Assembly: GCF_900116805.1 (NCBI RefSeq)
Contig: NZ_FPBV01000016.1
Span: forward strand, 27,124 to 91,123
Length of the DNA stretch: 64,000 nt
Origin: Paenalicyclobacillus macrosporangiidus
GTDB lineage: Bacteria; Bacillota; Bacilli; Alicyclobacillales; Alicyclobacillaceae
Reading direction: 5' to 3'
Shown: one piece after another, positions 8,144 to 16,818 of the stretch
How the letters are laid out: every line of letters begins with the position of its first letter
Position numbering within the stretch: position 1 is the stretch's first letter
Position numbers and translations under genes: made by a program
The notes under the pieces: generated by a model
Seen by the model: the letters and a program-made list of their open reading frames with translations, nothing else
Database searches by the model: none
What the model was told of the DNA's origin: nothing

Positions 8144-9145
8144 TTACTCCGTTCCCGTGGCAAAGTGCGCCTTTGTCACCTGATGCAGTTGTTCCAGGTT
8201 GGGCACGAACTGGTCGTTGCGCTGGCCCAGGATGTCGTCGTACAACGAGTGGGATTCGCCTTCGACCTGGTAGTAGTGGACTTGGGTGTCGAGATCGACG
8301 CTGCGTGCCGCCAGCGCGAGGCTGAGGATGTCGTCGTTCGACATGTTCGTCGCGATGAGAAAGTCCGGCAAGCGCTGGATGAACTCCGGCAAGTGCACGA
8401 TTCCGCTCGGCCGCAGGAGCGCGCGGGCAATGCCCTTGAGCGCCTCCTCCTGCAGCTTCTGGCGGCTGAAGTCGCCCTGCGGCAGGGAATCCCGTTCATG
8501 GACCACCTCGGTGACCATCTTCCCGTCCAGGGTGTGCAGCCCTTTTCGGATCACCTTGCCCCGGTCCTCCGGATACCAGGGATGGGTCAACCGCACATCG
8601 AACGGCACGTTCATCTCGATGCCGCCCACCGCGTCCACCAGACTCTGCAGGCCCCAGTAGTTCGTCACCGCGTAGTAGTTGACGTTGACGCCCGTGAGTT
8701 TCTCCACCGCCGCCACCGCCCGCTCGATGCCCGGGATCTTTCCCAGTTCCGCTTGCGCCACGTACTGCACGCTGGTCAGTTTCGTGTAGCCATGGCCGTC
8801 CATGTACACGCGGGTGTCGCGCGGGATGCTGAGTACGTTGAACCGTGTGTCCCGCAGGTCCACGTGCACCAGGAGCAGCGAGTCGGAGTGCCCGGCGGCG
8901 TCGCCCGGTCGCTGGTCCGACCCGACGAGCAGCACGTTGAAAGAAGCCTGTGATGGCACCTCCGGCGGACCGTTGACCACCGGCACCGTCTGAAAGTGAT
9001 ACATCGGCCGCAGGGTGTAATACTTGTATCCGCCGAACGCCGCCACCGCGGCGACGGACAGGCAAATGAGGATGGCGAGGGCGCGCAGCGCCGGGTGCAC
9101 CCGGGCGCTGCCACCGGGATGGGAAGGTCCGCGCATGTCGTCCAT
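8144..9145 (-). CDS. LytR-CpsA-Psr (LCP) family cell-wall polymer ligase
   Basis: The 333-residue protein has a short cytoplasmic N terminus, one membrane helix (about 23-43) and an extracellular LCP domain. Visible motifs are FNVLLVGSDQRP, HSDSLLLVHVD, LSIPRDTRVYMDG and YYAVTNYWGLQSLVDAVGGI. They include the Arg/Asp residues that bind the polyprenyl pyrophosphate head. LCP enzymes transfer anionic or capsular polymers from undecaprenyl carriers to peptidoglycan. It is convergent with the sortase gene, the stops being 22 bp apart, so three surface-assembly genes cluster here. Start ATG 9145 has a GGAGG box at short spacing; the ATG three codons later is possible. Confidence 0.92.
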   Translation of the reverse strand: MDDMRGPSHPGGSARVHPALRALAILICLSVAAVAAFGGYKYYTLRPMYHFQTVPVVNGPPEVPSQASFNVLLVGSDQRPGDAAGHSDSLLLVHVDLRDTRFNVLSIPRDTRVYMDGHGYTKLTSVQYVAQAELGKIPGIERAVAAVEKLTGVNVNYYAVTNYWGLQSLVDAVGGIEMNVPFDVRLTHPWYPEDRGKVIRKGLHTLDGKMVTEVVHERDSLPQGDFSRQKLQEEALKGIARALLRPSGIVHLPEFIQRLPDFLIATNMSNDDILSLALAARSVDLDTQVHYYQVEGESHSLYDDILGQRNDQFVPNLEQLHQVTKAHFATGTE

Positions 9146-9402
9146 ACGTCCTCCTGGCGGGTTGAGCCGCGTCCGGGACCCAAGCGGGTTCGGGCAGACC
9201 GGGAGCGGCGCTCGTCTCTGCTTACATCATATCCATCGCTTACAGGATATCCAGCGGCGCTGGCAAATACGAACCGGATGTGCGTCCCTGGCGGACGGAC
9301 TCTTCTTGGGTTACCATGAATTCGTGCAAAAAAGGATTGGGATACGCGTCCCAGCCGGACGGGGATCCGGCGTGGAGGACGCGCACGTGAGGAGGCGTGT
9401 CC

Positions 9403-10578
9403 GTGCACACCATCGACGTTTCATCGGCCGTCTCCGCCATCGCGGAGCAGTTGGTAGCATGGCGGCGGCATCTGCATGAAAACCCCGAGCTCTCGTTCCA
9501 GGAGGTGGAGACCTCCCGGTTTGTGCATGATCAACTGGCTGCCATGGGATACACCGAGATTGAGCGACCGACCCCGACCAGCGTCGTGGCCCGGCTGCGC
9601 GGCGCGAAGCCGGGCAAGACCCTCGCCATTCGCGCCGACATGGACGCGCTGCCGATTGAGGAGGAGAACACCTTCCCGTACCGGTCCAAGCGCCCGGGTG
9701 TGATGCACGCCTGTGGCCATGACGGCCACACCGCGATGCTACTCGGGACCGCGAAGATCCTGATGGAGCACCGCGACGCTCTGCAGGGGGAGGTTCGCTT
9801 CCTCTTCCAGCATGCGGAGGAGCAGTTCCCGGGCGGGGCTCAGGAGATGGTCAAGGCGGGCGTGTTGGACGGGGTCGATCTCGTCATCGGCACCCACCTG
9901 GCGGCCCAGTTCCCGACCGGCAAGATCGGGGTGCGCGCGGGGGCCGTGACGGCGGCGCCCGACGTGTTCCGCATCCGCGTGCGCGGCCGCGGCGGCCACG
10001 GCGCGATGCCGCACGAGACGGTCGATCCGATTGTCATCGGCGCGCAGATTGTCAACACGTTTCAACACATCGTCAGCCGTTTCACGGATCCGCTCGACAA
10101 GCTGGTGGTCAGCGTCTGCGAATTCCACGCGGGCACCGCCGACAGCATCATCCCCGACATGGCCGAATTGGTCGGCACCGTGCGCTCGCTCAACCCGGCG
10201 CTGCGCGATGAGGTCCCGGCGCAGATGCGCCGCCTGCTCGACGGTCTCGAGGTGATGTACGGGGCGAAAATCGAGTTCGAATACGAGCGAGGCTACGCTT
10301 CCGTCGTTAACGACGCGGAACTCACCGCCCGTATGCGCGCCATCGCGGAGCAGGTGGTGGGGGCGGACAACGTGATCGACATGGATCCCCTGATGGTCGG
10401 CGAGGACTTTTCCGCCTTCGCCGAACGGGTGCCGGGCTGCTACTTCTACACAGGCAGCGCCAACCCGGCGCTCGCGTCGGACTTTCCGCATCATCACCCG
10501 CGCTTCACCATCGACGAGGCGGCGCTGCAAAACGGGGTGGCGATGTTCGTGACCGCGGCGTTGGCGTTTCTCGGCTGA
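9403..10578 (+). CDS. M20-family amidohydrolase (N-acyl-amino acid hydrolase type)
   Basis: The product of about 391 residues contains the M20D metal-binding blocks: RADMDALPIEE, MHACGHDGHTAMLLG, FLFQHAEEQFPGGA and a C-terminal MVGEDFSAFAERVPG. The GRGGHGAMPHETVDP lid segment is typical of hippuricase/IAA-amino acid hydrolase relatives. It should hydrolyse an N-acylated amino acid with two divalent metals in the cytoplasm; the substrate cannot be read from sequence. GTG 9403 is preferred over GTG 9397 because the AGGAGG box lies 7 nt upstream of the former and only 1 nt from the latter. It is divergent from the LCP gene across about 250 bp in which I see no convincing consensus promoter. Confidence 0.92.
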   Translation: MHTIDVSSAVSAIAEQLVAWRRHLHENPELSFQEVETSRFVHDQLAAMGYTEIERPTPTSVVARLRGAKPGKTLAIRADMDALPIEEENTFPYRSKRPGVMHACGHDGHTAMLLGTAKILMEHRDALQGEVRFLFQHAEEQFPGGAQEMVKAGVLDGVDLVIGTHLAAQFPTGKIGVRAGAVTAAPDVFRIRVRGRGGHGAMPHETVDPIVIGAQIVNTFQHIVSRFTDPLDKLVVSVCEFHAGTADSIIPDMAELVGTVRSLNPALRDEVPAQMRRLLDGLEVMYGAKIEFEYERGYASVVNDAELTARMRAIAEQVVGADNVIDMDPLMVGEDFSAFAERVPGCYFYTGSANPALASDFPHHHPRFTIDEAALQNGVAMFVTAALAFLG

Positions 10579-10645
10579 GGTGAAAAACGCCATCGAGAGG
10601 GAACCGGGCGCCGGAACGTGCGTGGAGGTCGGGTTTCCCGCCGGC

Positions 10646-11956
10646 TCACTGGCGGTTCGCGCGCAGGTGCCCGGGGAGTCCGCTGCGCAGCCATCCCAGG
10701 GCCCACGCCAGCCCGCAGCCAGCCAGCAGGGCGAAAGACGGCATCAGGGGGTAGCGGAACCGGTCCCACGCGGGAAAGGCGATGAAGACGAGCGAGTTGT
10801 ACACCACGTAGGTGAACGGCAACAGGAGGGTCCGCCAACCGGTGAAACGGACCCGGATTAAGCCCATCACGCCCAAGGCGCACAACGCCATGAAGATCCA
10901 GTACCCTGCGTTGCAGATGAGGTTCCAGGCCCACACCACGCCTCCGTCGTGGGACACCATGTGAAAGGTGTACCAGACCGCGTTGACGTCGTCCTTGTAC
11001 AAATCGGTGATCTTGATGAGTCCGTGGTAGAGCCAGATGACCGGATGGGCGGTGATGTATTGCAGGGCCGCCTGTTTGCCGATCTCATCTTGCAGGACTT
11101 CGTCGCCGTGGGCGGCCAATAACGGGTTTTCCCAGAAATTCCAGCTCCAGTAGTAGCCGCCGTCAATGTGTGTGCCCTGCCACAGGTTGACGCCGCCGTT
11201 GGTCGATATCAGGATGAAATGGCCCATCTTCAGGGCGTTTCGCACCGTCACCGGCAAGATGGCCACGCCCATGGCCGCGGCGGTGGCCAGCACGCGCCAC
11301 CCCGCCGTCCGCCACGAACGGCGGCGGATCCATCGCTCGTACACGAAGAGCGCGGCAGGGAACAGAACCGGAATCGGCCGGACGATGCAACTGAGTCCAA
11401 GCGCGGCCCCGGCGGCGAACACCCAGCCCGCAGCCTGGCGCCCGGAGGCCCGGTCGCTTCGCAGGTACAACGACAGCCAGAGCATCAGGAGCACGGTGAA
11501 CAGCTCCTCCGAGCCCAACACCGCGTTCCACAGGATGTGGCTCGGCAGCAGCGTGTACAGCAACGCGGCGGTGGCCGCGATGCGCTGCGACGAAAACACC
11601 TGCAGGGCGACGAGGTATACCAGGACGACAATCACGATGCTCAGGACCGCGTTCGTCACCAACCCCGCCGTGATGTGGGGCCCGGTCAGGCGCAGGATCA
11701 GAGACAAAAACAGCGGCCAGCCGATGGGCCAGTAGGCCGTGAAATGCCCGTTCCACACGTAACCCTTGCCCTCGGCCAGTTCGGCCGCTCGCGTGAAATA
11801 CCAGTCGAAGTCGCCGTACTGTGGCGGATGCATGTACAACAGCCACACGGTCCGCACCATGATGTTCAAGGCAACCAGTCCGCCGAGGACACGCCAATGG
11901 ACTCGCCCTTCCGGGGGGGTTCCCCGGAGGAGCGCATCGGGCCCAACCATGGCCAT
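10646..11956 (-). CDS. Polytopic membrane glycosyltransferase, GT39/ArnT-like
   Basis: About 436 residues with 10 or more predicted membrane helices. An early loop, PPQYGDFDWYFTRAAELAEG, carries the acidic residues typical of dolichyl/undecaprenyl-phosphate-sugar-using GT-C enzymes, and FTAYWPIGWPLFLSL and LGSEELFTVLLMLWLS follow. It probably moves a sugar from a lipid phosphate carrier to an extracellular acceptor. The preceding gene on the same strand (stop 37 bp away) encodes a polyprenyl-phosphate glycosyltransferase that could supply the donor. ATG 11956 is chosen, with GAAGGAG upstream; an earlier ATG would overlap the preceding gene. Confidence 0.82.
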   Translation of the reverse strand: MAMVGPDALLRGTPPEGRVHWRVLGGLVALNIMVRTVWLLYMHPPQYGDFDWYFTRAAELAEGKGYVWNGHFTAYWPIGWPLFLSLILRLTGPHITAGLVTNAVLSIVIVVLVYLVALQVFSSQRIAATAALLYTLLPSHILWNAVLGSEELFTVLLMLWLSLYLRSDRASGRQAAGWVFAAGAALGLSCIVRPIPVLFPAALFVYERWIRRRSWRTAGWRVLATAAAMGVAILPVTVRNALKMGHFILISTNGGVNLWQGTHIDGGYYWSWNFWENPLLAAHGDEVLQDEIGKQAALQYITAHPVIWLYHGLIKITDLYKDDVNAVWYTFHMVSHDGGVVWAWNLICNAGYWIFMALCALGVMGLIRVRFTGWRTLLLPFTYVVYNSLVFIAFPAWDRFRYPLMPSFALLAGCGLAWALGWLRSGLPGHLRANRQ

Positions 11957-11993
11957 GGATTCATCCGCTCCTTCTTTCCAGGGGATCCCCTGG

Positions 11994-13124
11994 TCACTCG
12001 TGGGTGATGCGCACCCGTTGGCGGCGCAATTGCCGCCCCTCTTCATCATGGGGTGTCCACGTCCAGCGGTTGTTGGCTGTGAACGTCCAACCGGTCGCCA
12101 CCACGATGCCGGTCCACTGTCCGATGAGCGGTGGCCAGTGCAGCCAGAGGAACAACTGCACGAAGAGCGCGGTCACGGCGATCCCGCTGGCGGACACCAA
12201 GGCGAACAACGGCGCCTGCAGCGCCCGCCGCCACCGCACCGGGTGGGCATGGGCACGCCAGGTGACGCGATCATTCCACAAAAAGTTGTGCGCCATCGCC
12301 ACCAGCGACGCGATGACGGAGGAGAGGGTCGCATGCAGATGCAAGCCGTACAGGAGGAGGCTCATGACCGCGGTGTTGACGACGACCCCGAGCGAACCGA
12401 CCATGCAGTACACGTAGAAACGCCGGTCCTCCGGGCTGCTCCAGACCAGGCGGGCGACGTGGCGAAGATAATTCCACTGTTCCGCCAGGCTCATCTTCGA
12501 TTCGCCCGCTTCGCGCGCCACAAACGCGTACGGGATCTCGTGCACCGTCTCGTAGCGGCCCTTGACCAGGACTTCCATCAGGATTTTCCATCCGATGGGA
12601 TCGAGTTCGACCCCGTCGATGACGTCCCGGCGCAGGCCGAAGTAACCCCCCGTGCAGTCCGAGATCCCGCGCAGGCGGCGCACCGCCAGGCGGCCGATGG
12701 TGCGGGCGGTCCAGGACACCCACTTGCGGAATACATTCAGTCCCCCGTCGGAACCGCCCGGGACGAAACGGCTTGGGATGACGATGTCAATGCCTTCGTT
12801 CAACCGGGAGAGGATGGTGGGCAACAGCTCCGGCGGATGTTGGAGGTCTGCGTCCATGACGACGATGTACCGGCCGCGGCTACGGCGAAAGCCCTCCACG
12901 ACGGCGGTCGCCAGACCGCGGCCCCCCTCCCGGTGCACATAATGCACGCGGGGATCCGACTGCGCCAGCTCGGCCAACACCTGCGGGGTGTCGTCCCGGC
13001 TGTCGTCGATGAACCAAATTTCATAGGGCTCGTCCACGCCCTCCAGGGCCTTGTGGATTCGCCGCGTGATGGTGCGTACGTTCTCCCGCTCGTTGAACGT
13101 CGGGATGACGATGCTCAGGTGCAT
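11994..13124 (-). CDS. Polyprenyl-phosphate glycosyltransferase (GT2) fused to a GtrA domain
   Basis: The 376-residue protein has a DPM1-like GT2 domain at about 1-230 (SIVIPTFNERENV, the DDSRDDT nucleotide site, MDADLQHPPE as the DxD region, TGGYFGLRR). A GtrA-like membrane domain of four helices follows at about 240-360. It should load a sugar from a nucleotide donor onto undecaprenyl phosphate and may help flip it. It is followed on the same strand by a GT-C glycosyltransferase, and manC starts divergently 112 bp away, suggesting GDP-mannose as possible donor. That last link is inference from context. Confidence 0.9.
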   Translation of the reverse strand: MHLSIVIPTFNERENVRTITRRIHKALEGVDEPYEIWFIDDSRDDTPQVLAELAQSDPRVHYVHREGGRGLATAVVEGFRRSRGRYIVVMDADLQHPPELLPTILSRLNEGIDIVIPSRFVPGGSDGGLNVFRKWVSWTARTIGRLAVRRLRGISDCTGGYFGLRRDVIDGVELDPIGWKILMEVLVKGRYETVHEIPYAFVAREAGESKMSLAEQWNYLRHVARLVWSSPEDRRFYVYCMVGSLGVVVNTAVMSLLLYGLHLHATLSSVIASLVAMAHNFLWNDRVTWRAHAHPVRWRRALQAPLFALVSASGIAVTALFVQLFLWLHWPPLIGQWTGIVVATGWTFTANNRWTWTPHDEEGRQLRRQRVRITHE

Positions 13125-13236
13125 GGCAAAAGTGCCTCATTTCCACCGTTGTATGGTAAGATCACGGAGATCGCGTCTATTATACCACCGGCGCAAGCAC
13201 GGAACGGCCGGGTTTGACGGGAAGGAGGATGGCTGC

Positions 13237-14622
13237 ATGAAACTCGTGCTGTTGTCGGGTGGATCGGGGAAGCGGTTGTGGCCGCTGTCGAACGAGAGTC
13301 GGTCCAAGCAGTTCCTCAAGGTCCTGACCGGTTCGGACGGACGGGTGGTGTCGATGCTGCAGCGCATGTGGGACCAATTGGACCGCGCCGGCCTGCAACA
13401 GGACGCTTACGTGTGTGCATCGAAGGCCCAGTGGGAGATCATCTCCGCCCAGATTGGGGATGTCCCGTTCATCGAGGAGCCGGCCCGGCGGGACACGTTT
13501 CCGGCCATCGCCCTTGCCTGCACCTACCTGCGGGACCAGGCGGGGTGCACCCGGGACGAGGTGATCGTCGTGATGCCTGTCGATCATTTCGTGGACGACG
13601 CCTACTTCCAAGCCATTCGCCGGCTTCCCGGGGCACTGGTCGAATCGGGCGCCGACCTGGCTTTGCTCGGCGTCGCGCCGACGGAGCCGACCAGCAAATT
13701 CGGCTATATCCGCGTTCGCCCGGGAGGAGACGGACGCGATTGGCGTTGGGTGGACGCTTTTGAGGAAAAGCCCGAAACCGCCAGGGCGGAGGTCTTGATC
13801 CGGGACGGTGCGCTGTGGAACTGCGGCGTGTTCTGCTTTCGGCTGGGTTACATGCTGGACCTCTTGGCGGGCCTCGGCGCGCCGGAAGGGTTTGAGGCGA
13901 TGCGGGAGTTCTTTCACAGCCTGCCGAAGCGTAGTTTTGACTACGAGGTGGTCGAAAAGGCCGCGTCGGTCGTCGTGTGCCGTTACGACGGCACGTGGAA
14001 AGACCTCGGCACCTGGAACGCCCTGTCGTCGGAGATGGAGCAATCTTTTGCGGGCATCGGGCAGGCGGTGGCATGCGAGAACACCCATGTGGTCAACGAG
14101 CTGGGGATTCCATTGGTCGCGATGGGGCTACGCGATGCGGTGGTGGTCGCGGCCCCGGATGGCATCCTCGTCGCCGACAAAGCGATGTCGGCGGGCCTCA
14201 AGGATGTCGTCGGCGCCTACGACGGCCGTCCGATGTACGAGGAGCGCCGGTGGGGCACGCTGCGGGTCCTCGATGTGCAAAAGTTGCCGGACGGTACGGA
14301 GATGGTCGTCCGGTCGGTCGAGATCTGGCCCGGGCACAACATCAGCTACCAGAAGCACCTCAAGCGCAGCGAGGTGTGGACCATCACGGACGGAGAGGGC
14401 GAGGTGGCGCTGGACGACCGCATCCTGCCGGTGGGGCCGGGGGACGTGGTCCGCGTCTACGCCGAGCAGTGGCACGCCATCCGTGCCCGTACGCGTCTGC
14501 AGCTCATCGAGGTGCAGCGCGGTTCGGAGCTGGTAGAGGAAGACATCGTCCGCCGCTATCTGACGTGGGAGGAAATCCGGCGGCACTGCGGCGCGGGGGT
14601 ACGCCGCGACCATTCGGGCTGA
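13237..14622 (+). CDS. manC: Mannose-1-phosphate guanylyltransferase / mannose-6-phosphate isomerase
   Basis: The 461-residue protein has the GMP pyrophosphorylase start KLVLLSGGSGKRLWPLSNE and VMPVDHFVDD, FEEKPETA and WNCGVFCF blocks in the nucleotidyltransferase domain (to about 270). A cupin isomerase domain follows in the last 110 residues, with PGHNISYQKHLKRSE and LIEVQRGSELVEEDIVR. It produces GDP-mannose from fructose-6-phosphate via mannose-6- and -1-phosphate. Start ATG 13237 has GAAGGAGGA. It is divergent from the lipid-linked glycosyltransferase genes, which may use its product. A TATGGTAAGAT sequence at 13152-13162 is also found before galU. Confidence 0.93.
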   Translation: MKLVLLSGGSGKRLWPLSNESRSKQFLKVLTGSDGRVVSMLQRMWDQLDRAGLQQDAYVCASKAQWEIISAQIGDVPFIEEPARRDTFPAIALACTYLRDQAGCTRDEVIVVMPVDHFVDDAYFQAIRRLPGALVESGADLALLGVAPTEPTSKFGYIRVRPGGDGRDWRWVDAFEEKPETARAEVLIRDGALWNCGVFCFRLGYMLDLLAGLGAPEGFEAMREFFHSLPKRSFDYEVVEKAASVVVCRYDGTWKDLGTWNALSSEMEQSFAGIGQAVACENTHVVNELGIPLVAMGLRDAVVVAAPDGILVADKAMSAGLKDVVGAYDGRPMYEERRWGTLRVLDVQKLPDGTEMVVRSVEIWPGHNISYQKHLKRSEVWTITDGEGEVALDDRILPVGPGDVVRVYAEQWHAIRARTRLQLIEVQRGSELVEEDIVRRYLTWEEIRRHCGAGVRRDHSG

Positions 14623-14967
14623 AGGTGTGGCGCGCCGGGCCGCGAAAAGTGCGGTATCTTCGGCGCGGGGCCGGCCCGTACGTACTTCGGCCAGACCTTC
14701 TTGGCCGATGGCCGATAATCGAACTGCCACATGGGCAAAATTTTTATCGAATCTTGGCGTGAGCGAGCAGGAAAATACAAAATATCGCAGAATATAGGAC
14801 TTCGAAAGTCCGTGTGCCCAGCCGGCGTCTGGTCTTGGGCGGCACAGCTTTCACATGGTTCCCATCGCTTCCGGCAATCACCGGCCGGCGGGCATGGTTG
14901 TGCCCAGGACCCGGGGGCCGCGGGGTGATGAAGATAACCTTTTGAGCAGGAAGAAGGGGGCGCAGAG
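14623..14967. other. 345-bp intergenic region before the peptide-binding lipoprotein gene
   Basis: No gene is seen. The middle (about 14730-14800) is distinctly AT-rich. A weak promoter candidate is TTGGCG 14754-14759 with TACAAA 14776-14781 (16-bp spacer), followed by a short hairpin GGACTT-CGA-AAGTCC at 14797-14811. The rest resembles a long 5' leader. Confidence 0.35.
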
Positions 14968-16695
14968 ATGAAGAAGTTGACGAAAGCCGGCATGGCCACC
15001 ATGGCCTTGGCTGCGTCGCTGACCATGTTGGTCGCGGGCTGCGGCGGCGGCACGACCTCGAACACCGCCGGCAACGGGACAGGCAACGAGACGGGAGCAG
15101 CCAGCGGCGCGCAGGACGGCGGCAGCATCGTCATCGGCCAGGCGACCAAGTACGACACGACGTTCATTCCGCACATCCCGAGCGATCTGTACACGAACAA
15201 CATCGTCGGTTTTGCGTTCGATCCGCTGATGACCATCGACAACAACCTGAACTTCGTGCCCGACCTGATGAAATCGTACTCCTGGTCGGACGACAAGAAG
15301 ACCCTCACGGTCAACCTCGATCCGAATGCCAACTGGACCGACGGCAAGCCGGTGACCTCGGACGACGTGCTGTTCACCATGAATGTGCTCGCGTCCAAGG
15401 AGTACAACACCACGCTGCAGGGCTCCTACGGGTACCTGGTCTCCCTGGTCGTCGGTTATGACGACATCCTGAACGGCAAGAAGAAGTCGTTTGACGAGAC
15501 GGGCGGCTTCCAGAAGGTCGACGACAAGACGTTCAAGATCACTTTCAAGCAGGTGGACGCGGCCGTGCTGTGGTCCGACATCGCGGTGCTGCAGCCGATG
15601 CCGAAGCACGCGCTGGAGAATGTGCCGCTCAAGGACTTCATCACATCGGAATTTGACAAGATGCCGACCGTCACCGACGGCCCGTACAAATTCGTCAAGG
15701 TCAACGGCCAGGATTCGGTCGAGATGACCCGCAACGACAACTACTTCCGCGGGAAGCCGCACATTCAGAACATCACCTTCAAGACGGTCAGCGCCGACGT
15801 GTTGCCGGGACTGCTCGCCAACGGGAGCGTCAACCTGGTGTTGCAGTCCGCGCTCAAGCCGACGGACGTCGACAAGCTGAAGCAGATTCAGACCGTGAAG
15901 GTTCTGCCGATGCCGTCGTTGAGCTACCAGTACCTCGGCCTGAAACTGTATCACAAAGAATTCAACCAGGACTTCCGCCAGGCCCTGATGTACGGCATCA
16001 ACCGCCAGGCGATTGTGGACGGTCTGCTGAAGGGCTACGGCAAAGTGCTGAACACGCCGGTTCCGGATGTCAGCTGGGCGGCGGCGACCCCGGCGGACGG
16101 CCTGAACGAATACAAGTATGACCCGGACAAGGCGAACGAACTGCTCGACAAGGCCGGATGGAAGATCGGACCGAACGGCTGGCGCATCGACCCGGTGACG
16201 GGCAAGGACTCCATCCCGCTCGACTATCCGCTGGGCAACACGGTGCGCATGGCCTCCGCGACGGCCATCCAGCAGGACTTGGCCAAGGTGCATCTCAAGA
16301 TCGAGCTGCATCAGCCGCAGGACTTCGACGCGCTGGCGAAGAAGGTCCAGACGGACGACAAGAACCTGTACATGTGGCTCATGGGCTGGAGCCTGTCGGT
16401 GGACCCGGATCCGCGGGGCATGTACGATTCGAAGGCGGCGTACAACTATCCGCGCTTCAACGATCCGAAGAACGACGAGCTCATCAACGCCACCGCGAGC
16501 GAGGCGGCGTTCGACAAGAACGCGCGCAAGCAGGCGTTCGTGCAGTGGGAAGTGTACTACAACCAGCAGGTGCCGTACATCTTCCTGTATCAGCCCGACG
16601 ATATCTATGCGTACACCACGAACTTGCAGATTCCGAGCAACGATTGGACGGCGACCGGCCCTGTGAATCCGCACGAGTGGTGGGTGAAGCAATAA
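14968..16695 (+). CDS. Oligopeptide/dipeptide-binding lipoprotein of an ABC importer (family 5)
   Basis: The 575-residue protein starts with a lipoprotein signal MKKLTKAGMATMALAAS ending in the lipobox LVAGC, then a Gly/Asn/Thr-rich tether. The SBP_bac_5 domain shows NNIVGFAFDPLMTID, WTDGKPVTSDDVLFT, DFRQALMYGINRQAIVDGLL and a C-terminal YNQQVPYIFLYQPDDIYAY. It would capture peptides outside the membrane for an Opp/Dpp-type permease. No permease or ATPase gene is adjacent, and a terminator follows, so it is an orphan binding protein. Start ATG 14968 has an AAGAAGGGGG box. Ligand type is inferred at family level only. Confidence 0.93.
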   Translation: MKKLTKAGMATMALAASLTMLVAGCGGGTTSNTAGNGTGNETGAASGAQDGGSIVIGQATKYDTTFIPHIPSDLYTNNIVGFAFDPLMTIDNNLNFVPDLMKSYSWSDDKKTLTVNLDPNANWTDGKPVTSDDVLFTMNVLASKEYNTTLQGSYGYLVSLVVGYDDILNGKKKSFDETGGFQKVDDKTFKITFKQVDAAVLWSDIAVLQPMPKHALENVPLKDFITSEFDKMPTVTDGPYKFVKVNGQDSVEMTRNDNYFRGKPHIQNITFKTVSADVLPGLLANGSVNLVLQSALKPTDVDKLKQIQTVKVLPMPSLSYQYLGLKLYHKEFNQDFRQALMYGINRQAIVDGLLKGYGKVLNTPVPDVSWAAATPADGLNEYKYDPDKANELLDKAGWKIGPNGWRIDPVTGKDSIPLDYPLGNTVRMASATAIQQDLAKVHLKIELHQPQDFDALAKKVQTDDKNLYMWLMGWSLSVDPDPRGMYDSKAAYNYPRFNDPKNDELINATASEAAFDKNARKQAFVQWEVYYNQQVPYIFLYQPDDIYAYTTNLQIPSNDWTATGPVNPHEWWVKQ

Positions 16696-16716
16696 CCTTC
16701 GCTTCGGCGGCCGGGT

Positions 16717-16760
16717 GGGAGGTGGGACTCCTGTACAGGGAGCCCGCCTCCCGTTTGTTT
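16717..16760 (+). terminator. Terminator after the binding-protein gene
   Basis: Arms GGGAGGTGGG (16717-16726) and CCCGCCTCCC (16743-16752), 9 of 10 pairs with an inner CTCC/GGAG helix, followed by GTTTGTTT. Confidence 0.85.
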
Positions 16761-16818
16761 GCGCTCGCGTCGTGTCGTCGAGGGTCAAGCCGGCAGGTGG
16801 TGGTGTGTTCTGAGCTGG

